DNA of 64,000 nt from Warburgia ugandensis (GCA_035236585.1 CP141136.1:30836949-30900948); one strand, 5' to 3'. Shown: positions 46,817 to 60,045, numbered from the stretch's first letter. Notes: generated by a model not told the origin, from the letters alone. Translations and numbers: made by a program.

Positions 46817-47640
46817 GTAGTTGAATCCTCCAATGGATCTGCAAAAAGAGACGCAAGAATCCTACTCTCACTCGCTCACTATCACTAAGATTGCTTAAGT
46901 CAGAGACATCAAAGGAAAGTTGAACAAACCCTTAGGCAAGGGTGCCAAGAGACATCCACATATCTTGAGGAGTACATCATAAAGACTTTTTTGTTCCATT
47001 TGTAAAGGATCTCCTTTTGAGAATCATAATACTAAGACCAATCCATAAATGAGTTAGCCAACTCAATAACCTTGCTCATCCAAGCAATGATGAATCATTC
47101 CTCATTTGAAGATTTATTTTGATATACCACCCTATTTGTGGCATTCAAAATCACCAATGCCAGTAAACCTTTTCCACTGGAATAAGAATAGACATTCTAA
47201 ATTGCAATTTTCTTGGATTCGTCCAAGAAAGAGCATCTCCAACTATCTAAATTTCCATAGATGATACCAATTTCTTCAACTCACATGAATACATTTATGT
47301 TTCATGGAGACCATTGCTCTTATAGACCATTGACAAACAATCACGAACTAGCTTTAGTCCCATGTTGAATAAGTATTCACTCGTAAAGCTAAGTCCAATA
47401 AGAATCAACAGTCAAGTTTTTCCTTGTAGAATTCTTCAATGTGGTTTGGTACACGAAGGAGTTAGAATTATTTGTTTAAGATAAAATCAAGAGAAATGTG
47501 ATAATTTTCCAATTGCTTGTTAAATTAATAGAGTTGATCAGCTTCACATGGCACATTTAGGATCCTAAAAGGTGGCTGTTAGGAAAGCTCAGAACAGTTA
47601 ACTTCTTTTTTGCTTTATCTTGGTGTGGATGGAACTAACC
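46817..47640 (-). mobile_element. L1-type LINE, linker and RNase H start (part 1 of a split copy)
   Basis: On the minus strand, upstream of element D, the sequence reads VSWHPC and LSFDVSDLSNLSDSE, followed by RVRVGFLRLF and, at the junction, FADPLEDSTT. This parallels the plant L1 pattern W-PP-G--KLNFDGSSLGNPG--G-GG-LR and F--PLG-STN. It joins in sense to the piece at 41321 if element D and one GTAGT copy are ignored. The left limit toward 47640 is uncertain. Confidence 0.55.
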
Positions 47641-48394
47641 AATGAGAGAAGCATTTTTGCATATGGAATTGGGGCATAGAATATAAGACTTCGTCCCACA
47701 ATGACCATCTACAAATTGGGAGCACCAATTTTTTGTTGGAAATTAGTCCTACCTTATTTCCCATTAGATATAATATATCAATAGTATCATGGCAGAGTCT
47801 ATGGCATTGATCCATCATGGTTTGTGAACCTTTTTGACCTTAGATATTTGTACTAGATATTTGAGTTATAGTAAAGCCAAAACTTGGCAATCTAAAACCA
47901 ATTTTGTTGTCATTAAAGAAAATGAAACCCTTTAGTTTGTCTCAATTTAAACTTAAAAATTATTTTCCCATTTATCACAAGAAATCTCATTATTTTATCT
48001 TTCAAATTTTGTGTAATTTACGCCATAAAATATTATTGTCGTTCCAAATTTATTGACAATTTTCCCTTGATTTTGGACCTCCTTGGCCTTAGGTGTAGCT
48101 TTCATCATAGTTGTAAGTCCCCATTGAAACCTTATTATTAAAAAATCCAGTAACAAAAATTTAGTTTTAAAAAAAAAATCAACTATCACATAAAAAGTAC
48201 TTTAATGTAAAGATTGCAGCTTTTCGAATATCTCGTACTATTTCTTTGTCAAGGAACACACTTCATTGTGAGTTGTTATATGTTGGATGCACGTGTTCAT
48301 TTGGAAACATAAGTGGCCAAGTGTATAAGTGTGGCTTATTGTTTTGAATGATCAAAATCATCTATCTTGTAGGTCATGCTAACGAACTAAAACA
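47641..48394. other. No recognised feature
   Basis: Possibly further L1 linker sequence at its start. Nothing firm recognised. Confidence 0.3.
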
Positions 48395-48957
48395 CATTCT
48401 TAAAACTGAAGTTTTTGAAGATAGTTAAAAGAAGACCATTTTATGTAACTGTCTTAGTAAAAACAAATTAAAGACTATTTTGTGAAATTTTCTGTAAAAA
48501 TTATACTTAGGAAGATGGTCTTTAAAAATTATTGGAGTGAGTTATAAATCGTCATTTTTAAAGGCATTTTTTTAGAACCATCTTAAAAACCATTTTTGAA
48601 ATCAATTTTAAAGATGGGTGGAGAACTAAACCAAGAATTCTCTTTCTTCATCATCAATCGAATCACTATTTGCGACCTAGGATTCTATTTTCTCATTAAT
48701 CCAATCACCGTTAACGTTTTTGAAATTGTCTTAAAAAAAACTATGGTTTTTAAAGATAGTTTCTAAAATTTGTCTTTAAAAACCATTTTTAAAATTAATT
48801 TTTGAAGATGGTTTTTAAAATCATCTTTAAAACCCATGATTTTTCAAGATAGCTATTCAAAACCATCTTTAAAAACCCTAGTTTTTTAATATGGTTTTTG
48901 AAAATCGTCTTCAAAATCCAAAACCATAGTTTTTAAAGATGGTTTTTGAATAAATGT

Positions 48958-49910
48958 CTTTAAAAACATGGAAGACAGTATGAGCTATGGGGGAAATGAT
49001 GATGCTTTAGAGAGCATAGATGAACACATTCTAATAAATCGTAATCTTAAGAAAACCCTACCCCTCTCTCCTCCTTCCCTTTCTTACGGTCAAGGTAGAA
49101 GCCCTCTCCTTTGACTCACTCTAGTAATCTCTCCTTCCTTCATAGCAACACATGATTATAGGATGGTGTTTGCTACTACTCTTTGTGATTCTCTTCACAT
49201 TGTTATTTGAAGCTCAATTTGAGCATTTTCTTAGGAAACTTTTGGATGTTTCCATTTCACAAAGCTTCTTCAACTACTTGTTATAGCTTTTGGAGGTAGA
49301 GTTGAAATTTTTAAAGTTTTTGAAGAAGTTAAGAACATAGTTCTTCAACATTGTCCTTAAAAACTTGCTTGTCAAAAATGGTTTTAGAAAAATGTCTTTA
49401 AAAACACATAATCATAGTTTCTTAAGATGAGTTTTTAAAGATAATTTTTGAATAAACGTATTTAAAAGCATGGGGAGATATTTCTTTATACACTAGGCCA
49501 TGGTGTGAGTTGTGCAGGAAATGATGATGCTTCGACGATCATGAAATGAACATATCCCCATAAAAATGCAACCTTAAGAAGAACCATATCCCTCTTTCCT
49601 CCTTACCCTTCTAACAACCGAGGCAAAAGCCCTCTCCTTCAACTTACACTGGTAATTTCTCCTTCCCTTACAGATGTACACGATTATGGGATGGTGTCTA
49701 TTGTTGCCCTTTGTCATTCTCTTCATAGTGCTATTTGAAGCTTAATTTGAGCATTTTCTTATAAAACTTCTAGATGGTTTTATATTGGAGAGCATCTTCA
49801 ACTACTCATTGTAGTTTTTGGAGGGAGAGTCAAAAAATTAATTCTTTTGAAGAAATTAAGAAGATGGTTCTTCAGAACCATCCTTAAAAACTTGCTTCTT
49901 TAAAAAGCTA
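48958..49910 (+). repeat. ~487-bp tandem duplication inside the CACTA-like element
   Basis: Copies start near 48963 and 49449 and share AGGAAATGATGATGCTT-type sequence, GAAGCCCTCTCCTT, GGATGGTGT-T-TTGTT and CTTCAACTACT-- blocks in the same order, with considerable divergence. Confidence 0.8.
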
Positions 49911-49991
49911 GAGTTTTATAAGGGAGAATTAAAAAAAGTGAATTTTTTGAAGAAATTGTTTGTTTTAAAAACAAGAAAGGAAGAAATTAAT

Positions 49992-50103
<112 letters not shown>

Positions 50104-50682
50104 CATTCTTGTCCTTGCCGAAGCCCTTGCACAATCGAAGCCACATTGAAAACTTTTGGCTTTTCTTTGGATCTGAATGAAACAACGAATCTACAATGAG
50201 ATCACCCTTCTTTCATTTAGAGGTGACGAAACAATGGATTCTTCATTTAAAGATGTATGACAGGAGTAGCAGTTTAGGATTGCCGACATGTGAAGGTAAT
50301 TTTTCAACTACCATCCTTTCTTCTTTGCATAACCTCTTTTGCCATTGATTATTAACTAAGTTTTTTGTGTTTTTTCTTTGGTCTTTTTATGCTTGAAAGT
50401 GACATAACATTTACAGCCAACTATTGATGGGCTTCATCTGTGCTTTAGGACTTGCAATCAATAGTTTGGTAGCCTCTCTTGCAATTGGCTTCATTCTCCA
50501 TTTAAAATACTTAGGAATTGCTTTCCATTCGCTCGTAGTTTGCTTTGCCTGGTGAGTTTTCTTCATCTTTTCAATCAACTTGACTATTATCAATTTTTTT
50601 CATCTATAAGTTGCTAAGGCATTTGGACAATTGGAGCTCCTTAGACTGAGTGTATTTTCTATAGAAGCAAGAATGTTGGTTG

Positions 50683-50786
<104 letters not shown>

Positions 50787-51017
50787 GTTTGTAGGTGCTT
50801 CAAATGTGTATGGACTATAGTATGTTACTAGTCTGCTTGAGACTATTGCAAAGAGGCATCTTGTATAGTTAAGTTTTACATAGTGCATGTATGTTGAATG
50901 TAAAAGTGAATGCGAATTCTTTTTTCATGTATTTGAAGAATGCATGAATATTGTATGTAATAGCAGCAGTTCATTAAATATGCACAAAGATTCCACTAGC
51001 AAGTTAAAATAACATTG

Positions 51018-51019
<2 letters not shown>

Positions 51020-51051
<32 letters not shown>
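51020..51051. repeat. (AT)n microsatellite
   Basis: About 31 bp of alternating AT inside the CACTA-like element. Confidence 0.95.
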
Positions 51052-51053
<2 letters not shown>

Positions 51054-51419
51054 GAAGAATGTTTTAAAGTCAGTTATCCAAACCATCTTTTAATGTCCAA
51101 GATTTTTAAAGACGGTTTTACAAAATTGTCTTTAAATGTCCAAGATTTTTAAAGATGGTTTTACAAAATCATCTTTAAATGTCTGTATTTTGTCTTTAAG
51201 ATTGATGACTTTTAAAGATGGTTTTCTATAACCATCTTTAAAAGTTCTACATTTTTAAAGGTGGTTACATATATCATCTTTAAAAATATTTTTTTAAAGC
51301 GGTTCTATAACCTTCTTTTTTAATAGATTTTCAAAGATGGTTGGATATAAAACGATTTTGAAACCGTCTTCATTATATGTTTTTAACCATTTTTAAAATA
51401 ATCCTGTCTATTAGTAGTG

Positions 51420-52700
51420 CGTAAACCATATTCATATCATAGGAAATCTGTGTTATTTTTTCCCCCGAAATATATAAGTGGTTTTGATCAATTGGAGAAA
51501 AGACTACGTCGGCCGTGAGGAAGAGTGAGCCCCACATCTAAAGCCATGCTAATGAACTAAAATATGAACTATCTGAATATCGTAAGCCTTCAATATTTTT
51601 GTTTTTCATATGAACAGTTGTAGAATAAAAAATTAAAGACCTATTAAACTGTGGGAAACTAATCTATATACTACCTCTAATAAAGGTCAAGTCCCGACAC
51701 CGCAACCTTGCAGACGTAGTTTTGTCTCCGATTTCCTTTCCCATTTTCTTGAATTCTTACTGTATATCCTACTTGACATATGGTACACATGGAGCCCCGG
51801 GCAGGTTGTGCGCCCTCTTCCTGCAATGTTGTGTTGTGCATCCCATCTTGAAAACAGCTAGCTCCTAGCTTTCCCTACTTTTCCTATTTACAACAATTAA
51901 CATGAAAGCGTATGCTCTCTTTTCGTTATAATGTTTAAAGGAAACAAAGATATATGAGTGGACCTATACATAATAATCGAGAACTTGGCAAATTATTTTG
52001 TGAAGTTCATGGTTTAATTCACTCTATCTGTACTAGTTTAAGTTTGAAAACTTGAAAGGATAATCTTTAAATTATTTTAGACTTTTTGCAGTAAAAACAT
52101 TGCTAGATGATGATTTGGCGAGTTTGTATGGTGACATATATATGTGTGTGTGTTTGTAATGCAACATGATGGTAGGTAGATAGAATGTAGCTTGACCCTT
52201 AATCAGTACCATCCTTGTCAAGACCCTCAGCTTGTATTCAGCCTCCTTTCCCGGAAACTTGACTGCAGGTAGGGGAGTTAGGACCTGAATCACTGCACCC
52301 GATTGTTAATCATGAGTAGGTTCTGACTCTGAGATCTTTTAAAAGTATCCTTTCACAAGCTAACGAATCAACCGTTGTATTTGACCTCCAAGTATGAGAG
52401 AAGGCGATTGTCTGGTCAACAGTGGGCATTTTCATCTTTTGTCTATTATGTGGCACTATCTCCATTGGGTAAGCCTATCTTCTTGAAACTAAACGGATAG
52501 TGTTTTTGGAGTCGCCTTCTATATGGATTAAGGAGTACTCTGTTGGTGGGTGATGATATATGTTGCCCTGACTAGGTGGTATCAACTTCTATAACTTCAA
52601 GTGAGCTTAGATTTTTTAAGATCTAAATTATTTACAATATTGTCCTCGACTTAAATGAGTCATATTCTAAATTTTTCATCTACTTGATAAGCTAACGGCT

Positions 52701-52748
<48 letters not shown>

Positions 52749-53501
52749 AAGACAAAACAATAAAGAGGGCAAGAGGAATTAGGAAATGCAAGTGTGGGCC
52801 TCACACGTTGGACTACTTGATGCTGTTTTTGGTGGCCCGTTGGCGATTGCTTCCTTAGAAGTGCCTCTCATAAAGGAGCTTATCATTAAATGATTGGACC
52901 TGTTAATCTAATTACTGTTGCCCTCCATATCTAACATTTCGAAGAGCAAGGAGGTAGGATAATTTTAGCATATAAAAAAGTATGCCTTTTTTTATCACAA
53001 GTAAAGATGGTTTAGATTTCCCTCTAAATAAAAAAAACAGTTAGAAACTTTATGTAAATATCGATCCAAAAACATGACTTTCAGAATTTTAAGATCACGC
53101 TTTTACTTGACTTTTGGTTTAGGAGACATGCGAGGCTTCAATAATCAGACGAGCGTCATTCAGGTAGACCCATCCTGGAGAAAATGTGGGAGCTTCTACC
53201 GAAGCGCCCTAAAGGGACTTAGTGTTACAATTTCTCTTGAAGTAAATTAAAGAGTTAAATGACAAGTTGAGAGAAATAAGGTCAGTCCGTCGTATTGTTT
53301 CTTGAAGGGTCTGACGAGACTTTTCTTTGGTGATCGGACTGTCAACTGATTTCTATGAGCCTCGAATTTTGAAAATATGCACTTTTAACTACGACACATT
53401 GTTTAAAAGACGGCCTATAATCAGCGAGCGAGTAAGATCGCCGCTTTTCGTTGTTGAAACCATCTAACGACCCTGATATTGAGGATATAAGATATCCAAA
53501 G
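51420..53501. other. Intergenic, no gene recognised; (GA)n at 52706-52746
   Basis: Includes a 41-bp GA run. A minus-strand frame around 52293-52150 (with KFPGKEAEYKLRVLTRMV) looks more protein-like than its surroundings, but I do not recognise it. It may be a decayed exon or chance. Confidence 0.4.
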
Positions 53502-54706
53502 TCGTCATCATCATTATGATCATCATCGTCAAGACCTTATCCCAATTAGAAGTCTGTCATATGAATCTTATTCTATTATTCCACTCTATTAAATACCATG
53601 ATTTCATTTAGTCCCAAAGTTTTTAAATCTTTCTTCACCACTTCTATTCATGTTCTTTTTTGCCTTCTCTTTGCCCTTTTAGAACCTTCAACTTATATTA
53701 CCTCACTCATTCTACCTGGTGCCGTTGTTGGTCTCCTTTTAACATGTCCAACCCATTTAAGTCTAATCTCCCTCATCTTGTTACCTATTAGTGTCATCCC
53801 TAAATTTTCTCTAATATTTTCATATCTAATTCTATCCTTTATTGTCTTACTACTCATCCATCTCAACATCCTCATTTCTGCAATACTCATTCTATGAGTA
53901 TGATGTTCCTTAACTGCTCAACACTCTGATCCATAGAGCATGGCCGGCCTTATAGCCATCCTATAAAAATTTTCCTTTAGTTTGAGTAGCACCCGCCGAT
54001 CACATAAAACACCCGATGCACATCTCCATTTGTTCCAACCCACTTGGATTCTCTGGGTAACCTTCCTATCAATCTCTCCACTCTCATGGATCAATGATCC
54101 TAAGTATCAAAAGTGGTCTCTCATGGAGACCTCTTGGTTATCAATATTGACTGGTGTTCCACTCCTACTTTCCTTGCTAAAATTACATTACATATATTCT
54201 GTCTTAGTTCAGCTAATTTTAAATCCTTCAGATTCTAATGCTTCTCTCTATAACTCTAGCTTTATGTTTACACCCTCCCTTGTCTCATCAAGTAGGACTA
54301 TATCGTCTGCAAGTAGCATGCACTAGGGAATCTCCTCATGCAAATATTTTTAACTTAACTCATCCATAACTAATGTGAAAAGGTATGAACTCAATGCCGA
54401 TCCTTGGTGCAATCCGACAGTGACAGGAAAATCACTAGTCGCGCCACTAGTGGTCTTAACATTTGTTACTGCTCCCTCATGCATATCTTTAATTATGTTT
54501 ATATACCCCTGAGAAACCCTTTTACCACCCAACACCCTCCATATTAACTCTCTATGGACTCTATCATAAGCTTTCTCTAAGTCGATAAAGACCATATGGA
54601 GGTCTTTTCTCCTCTCCCTATATTTCTCTAATAATTGTCTTAGTAAGAAAATAGCTTCCATGGTAGACCTCCCAGGCATAAAACCAAACTGATTCTCGGA
54701 TACACT

Positions 54707-55456
54707 TGTTAAGTGTTCAATTTTGGTCAAAGTTTCCCTAATTTAGTGTTCAAATTTGCAAAACTTAGCTTGATTTTGAATTTAACTTTAATTGACCGTC
54801 CAAACCTTAATTTGTCAAAATCAACAGTCAAATGATCATTAGAGCTCATTAAATTACTAATCTACGGTTCAGATGATTCTAATTTAGTCTTTTCTTTTGT
54901 GGATCAACCAAAGGACTCACGGATGACTAATATCAAAAGTTAAAGGTGTAGATCATCTTAAAGAGAATTGGATGGACCAGATCACCCATGAAGATGGATG
55001 GAATAGTTTCCTAAACAATAATGGAGTTTAATTGGGAATCATGAATAAAAGGAAAATAACATGGAGAAGGTAATTTTGGAAGAGTTTCCAAAGTCTAAGG
55101 AGGGGACCCAATTTAGCATTCCCTTAATCCCTCTTTCCTTACTTCTCTCTTTCCTATTCTTCCCTCTCTACCTAGCCTCCTCCACTCTCTTTTCCTTTTC
55201 CTTTTCCTTTTTCTCTTTTTGCTTTATTTTTCTTTCCTTTCCCACTCCCTCTTTCCTTTCCTTTCTCTTTCCCTCCTTAATTTTCTCATTTTTTCTTCCT
55301 TTTTTCTTCTCTCTCCTTCCTCCTTCTCTCTTGCCTTTCCCATCCCCTTGCATTTCCATCTTAACCACCTTCCTCTTCTCCCCTTATCCTCCTCTTCTAA
55401 ACCACTTCCTAAAATCGTAGGAGGGGAGCTAAACCATAAAAACGCACAACTCCCCC

Positions 55457-55541
<85 letters not shown>

Positions 55542-57014
55542 GCCACCTCCAAACCAAGCCAAACCTCACCACCCAGTTCCCTTGTCTTCCACCGCTCCAC
55601 TGGGCAGCCCAGGTTGCTCATCCCCATCTCATCCTTCACTAGCCAAATCGCGTGCCCAAGCGTCGTCTTCAATAGCCTAGCACAATCACCTCTTCCCCAT
55701 CACCGTCGCATAGTCCTGTTCTCTCTATTCTCGTTCGTCTCCACTACCTGAACCAGACGATGCTCAGAAAGGCATCGTTTTTCTTCATCAATGCAAGGCC
55801 AAGCCGCCCAGCCCATTACTGGATGCCCATCTCCTCTGTGCGACCCTCATCTCCACAGGCAACACAGTCCAGCCTCTCACCTTTTCATCTTGCGGTCCAG
55901 CTCTACCCAGGCGCTCCCCATCTCATCTCCTTATCTCGTCTCTGATTTCCCGTGCGACACTTTTCTCCAAGTCAAAACTAGACGACGCCCAGAAGCCTGG
56001 ATGTCGTCTGCCTTTTCCTTCGTCCCCCCTCTTCCTCTTCCTCTTCATCCTCTTCCCTTTCCTCCCTTCTTTTTTTTTTTTTTTCCTCCCAATCTTCTTC
56101 TTCTTCCCCATCTACTCCACCAGCAACAATTTTCTCCCATCTCTTTCCCTATCCTATTCTTCTCCGGCCAATTTCTCCCCTCCTCTCCGAGTCCCACGAA
56201 CTTGGGGGAGAAAACCCAGATTTCTCTCCATCTTCCTTTCTCTCCTTCCTCTTCCCTTCTCCCTTCTTCCCCACGTTTTTACCTGGTTTTTGTTTAAAAA
56301 CCAGAAATTTTCCAAATTTGCCCCTAAAAGATCTCAGAAATTCCATCTGTGTCCCGTGCTATTCCAGTTTTGTTTTATCTGCCTTTTCTTACCCAGGAAC
56401 AGACTAATTCCAGACAGATCAATTAAGGCTGAACCCACCAACGGTTTAGCCTTAATCAAAACCAAATCTTCAATTTCTCCTTCATTACTTGGCAGATTTT
56501 AAATTAATTTTAAAGAGTCATTCTTAGGATATCCGTAGACATAATCAACGTTTCGGATCTTAGATCTGAAATCCATCAATCAATCTGAACCGTCCAAATA
56601 TCAAAAAGACAAATTAGCTCAGATCTTGACCATTTTGAAGAATCTGTCAAATACGACCAGTGGATCACTAATCAAGGACGTGATGAAGACATATATGAAG
56701 GATGATCATCTCTCCGGACATCAGAGTTGAAGATTTTGATAGTGTTTGATCTAGGAAAGTAGTTTTTTCTCATTAATTGATTTTGTTTGTTTTCTTTCAG
56801 AACTAGAAATTCTGTATTTTTGAGAAGTTGATTAAATCTGAACATTGATTCTCATTTCAATAATTCTAGTAATTTTGCATGATTTCTTTTTAATTTTACA
56901 TAATTAAATTTATATTAAAATTCCTACTTTTTAAATCAAGTCCTCGTGGGATCGACCTGTACTTACATAAGCTACACTACAATAGCTCGTGCACTTGCGG
57001 TTAAACAATCAACA
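54707..57014 (+). mobile_element. Solo LTR A, same family as LTR B (2308 bp)
   Basis: Fossil LTR starting TGTTAAGTGTTCAATTTT and ending with CTCGTGGGATCGACCTGTAC, an ATAGCTCGTGCACTTGCGG block and CAATCAACA. It is flanked by identical ACACT duplications (54702-54706, 57015-57019) and inserted in the RT region of RTE copy 5. No internal region is present. It is ~435 bp longer than LTR B, partly through a pyrimidine-rich segment and a CT tract. Confidence 0.9.
55461..55539 (+). repeat. (CT)n microsatellite inside solo LTR A
   Basis: 79 bp of CT, embedded in a longer pyrimidine-rich stretch (about 55125-55400 and 56020-56280). LTR B has only a short CT-rich stretch at the corresponding place (about 21050-21300). 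Confidence 0.95.
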
Positions 57015-58779
57015 ACACTTGTTTCATGTCATAGCCTCTTGTCAATCACTTTTTCAAAAAGTTTCATGGTGTGGCTCATAAGTTTGATCCCTCGATAATT
57101 AGTGTAGCTTTGAATGTCTCATTTATTCTTATAGATTGGTACAATAGAGCTTTTCCTCCACTCATCAGGCATTTTCTTTGATTTTATAATTTTGTTAAAC
57201 AACTTGGTCAACCAAACTACCCCAATATCTCCCATATGCTTCCAATGCTCTATTGGTATACCATCAGGCCCCATGGCCTTTCCTGATTTCATCTTTCTCA
57301 ATGCCTCTTTTACTTCAAGTATTTTAATCCTACGTTCATATCTATAATATCCAATGCTATTTAGATTTATAGTATTTTCAATCCCTATATTCTCAGGGCC
57401 ATTGTCATTTAACAATTTTTGAAAGTATATTTCCCACCTTCGTTTGATCATCATCTTTGACTAATACCCTTTGATCATCGCTTCTAATGCACTTAACATG
57501 CTCTAAGTCCTTACCCTTCTGTTCTCTTACTTTTGCAAATTTAAACACATCTTTCTCACCTTCTCTTGTTCCTAGTCTATTATAGAGCTCATCATATGCT
57601 TTAAGTTTAGTCTCACTTACTATTCTCTTAGCAACATTTTTAGCATTCTTATATTGTTCATAGTTTTCATTATTTCTAATCTTCTGCCATGCTTTAAAAT
57701 GCATTCATTTTTCTTTAATAGCTTTTTGCACTGTTTCATTCCACCACCATGTTTCCTTTGTTAATAGCCTTTTACCTTTAGATACTCCTAAGACATCTTT
57801 TGCCACTTTCTTAATGAACTCAGCCATATTAGTCCACATGGTATTTACTTATGTTTCATAGTTCCAATTTCCTTCTACCATCAACTTATTTTTGAATAAG
57901 GTTATTTTTTCTTCTTTTAAGTTCCACCACTTAGTTTTTGGATGTGTATTAAGTTCAGTTCTTTTACTCCAGCTTTTGATATGAATATCCATAACCATTA
58001 ACCTATGTTGTGAGGTTAAACTCTCACCCGGTATTACCTTACAATTCTTACATATAGATCGTTCATTATTCTTAAGTAGAAAAAAGTCTATTTGACTTTT
58101 ATGAAGTCTATTTTTAAAGGTTATTAAGTGTTCATCCCTCTTCTTAAAAGAGTGTATTTGCAATGAATAGGTTATATGACAAAGCAAAATTGAGGATATT
58201 CTCTTCCATCTCATTTCGTTCATCTATTCCATACCCTCTGTGTATTCTATCATATCTTTCCTTATCTTTTCCTATATAGCCATTTAAGTCTGCTCCTATA
58301 AATATCCCCTCAGTGTTGGGAATTTCTTGCATGACTCTTTCCATATCTTCTCAAAATTGTCTCTTAATTATATCTTGTAACCTTACTTGTGGTGCATATG
58401 CACTTATAATATTTATAATCTGCTCTCCTAGAATCATTTTTATTATTATTATTCTATCACTGATTCTTTTAACGTCCACAACTTTATCCTTTAATTCCTT
58501 ATCTACTATTATTCCTATGACATTTCTATTATTTTCCTTTCCTACGTACCATAATTTATACCCATCTATTTCTCTAGCTTTAGCTTCTTTCCACTTGGTT
58601 TCTTGGATACAAGTGATGTTAACTCTCCTACGTTTTATCGTATCTACTAACTCCAAACTCTTACCTGTCAATATCCCTATATTCCATGTAGCGATGCGAA
58701 TCTTATGTTTTGGAGATACCCTATTTACTATCTCCTTTCTTGACCTCCATGGTATGAACCAATGTCTACTTTTTACTAC

Positions 58780-58960
58780 ACCTAGGTTCTGATGCAGCGC
58801 GTCGCTTCTGAGGGGACGCTCTAGCAGTCCTTGCCCATTTTCACTACACTCGGGATTCGATGTAGCGTGTCGCTTTTGGGGGAACGCCGTATCAACCCTT
58901 GCCTATTTTTCACAACATCCGGGATCCGATGCAGTGCGTCGCTTATAGGGAAGGCCCTAG
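58780..58960 (-). repeat. ~68-bp tandem monomers at the RTE 5' end
   Basis: On the element's strand the monomer contains AAGCGACGC-CTGCATCGGA, a GTGTAGTGAAAATGGGCAAGG phrase and a CTAGAGCGTCCCC phrase. Anchors GATGCAG/GATGTAG on the plus strand fall at 58791, 58859 and 58928 (periods 68 and 69). The third copy is cut at the element's 5' end. Copy 4 has the same monomers at 27381 and 27450. Confidence 0.85.
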
Positions 58961-59533
58961 CTTGAGCGAATGTCAGTTTTAGATTCATGTCATGTTGGGG
59001 TTGCCATAGTTTTTAAAAAGTTGAAGATGGTTTTTATTAAAATCTTCTTCAGCTTCACCCTTACCGGCTGGCTACTTGATGTAAGGGTAACCATATTTTA
59101 AGAAGCTGGAGATGATTTTCATTTCTTCTTCATAAACTAATATACAAATGCATATTCATTTGTAAGAAAAAAATAATAGAATCATCTTCAACTTCCCCCT
59201 TGCCTTCTGACACCTGAGTAGAATAAATTATATGGATAGGTCTATTGTAGTGTGCAGAATACTAGCCAATAAGTAGTATGAAACAATAGAAACGTAGGGC
59301 TCCTAATTTCAGAGCCAAATGGAAGTTAACAAACCGAACGATGGCGGTTCACAGTCAACGGCTGTGATCACGGGATGTGGACCCACCTGTCCTTGTAGTA
59401 TTTCCCAACCAACATCCAAACCAGAAAGCTAGCAAATGGATAACGTCGTCAACAAAGTTCTCTACCAGGCATTTCCGTAATAACATCACAAGCCAAGACC
59501 AATTCCATAAAACCAAACAAAAATCATCATCAC
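58961..59533. other. Upstream region of the PP2A gene, no element recognised
   Basis: Probably distal promoter sequence. A phrase AAGTTGAAGATGGTTTTTATT near 59019 resembles the subterminal motif of the CACTA-like element, possibly a remnant. Confidence 0.35.
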
Positions 59534-59600
59534 TTAATAAAAACTGATTAAATATCATTTCTTTTCTCTGTCTTTGATTTTATCTCCGATTTCCACACTC

Positions 59601-59642
<42 letters not shown>

Positions 59643-60045
59643 AATCCCTGAATACACCACCGGAAATTCCAGTTGCAGCGACAGCTAGTTCGCCGGATTC
59701 CGACGATCTCCTGGTCATGGTTTCAACGTTCCAGCTTTCCAGCCGTCGAACTTCTCGACGTTTCGATGATCCAAAAGGTGTTCCATTCTTCCTCTCCTTC
59801 GTCTTCTTAGATCCGTAACTTGTTGTTGATTTCTTTTATCATTCGATTTCCTTACAGAAGAAGAAACCTTCGTGTTTAAGATCCTAGAAACAGAGAATTA
59901 TATTTGGTGGTTTTCCAGTTAAGGATGAAATGATGAATTCTGTATTGAAAAATCTTCCATTTTCCTGGGGCTTTTGATTGTTGAGCAAAGTGGAGAATTA
60001 GATCTAGAGTTAGGTTTTGGAAATCAGGGTTTGATCCCTGAGGAG
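59534..60045 (+). promoter_or_regulatory. Promoter and 5' leader of the PP2A B' gene, with upstream ORFs
   Basis: An AT-rich word (TTAATAAAAACTGATTAAAT, 59535-59554) precedes a pyrimidine-rich start region and a (CT)n run at 59602-59639, a common layout of plant leaders. A possible short leader intron runs from a GT at 59778 (CCAAAAG before it) to an AG at 59857 (TTTCCTTACAG), 80 bp. Upstream ORFs: ATG-AAA-TGA at 59925 and a 15-residue frame at 59930-59977 ([15 protein letters not shown]). An earlier ATG at 59718 also closes before the main start. The exact transcription start and splicing are inferred. Confidence 0.5.

Larger units (their letters stand above)
53502..58960 (-). mobile_element. 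RTE-clade LINE, full-length copy 5, split by solo LTR A
   Basis: Without the insert it is about 3.15 kb. Its 5' end near 58960 holds ~68-bp monomers (58791, 58859, 58928). The endonuclease has RIATWNIG (near 58700), CIQETKW, IFIGADLNGYIG and LTSQHRLMVMD (near 58000). The RT part has KAMGPDGIPIEHWKHMGD and SSIVPIYKNK at 57290-57120, then, beyond the LTR, ENQFGFMPGRSTMEAIFLLR, VFIDLEKAYDRVHREL, GLHQGSALSSYLF and an intact LADD box near 54305. The C-terminal RLKWVGHVKRRP is near 53790. The 3' end has triplet repeats at 53502-53530. Several stops and frameshifts; the best preserved copy in the window. Confidence 0.93.

Noticed and set aside
55061-56346. Several 60-168-codon frames on both strands
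   Set aside because: They are low-complexity Ser/Phe/Pro or Lys/Arg readings of a pyrimidine-rich part of solo LTR A.
59974-60045. N-terminal extension of the PP2A protein by 24 residues
   Set aside because: It has no ATG; the frame would need a TTG start, and the family begins MFK at 60046.
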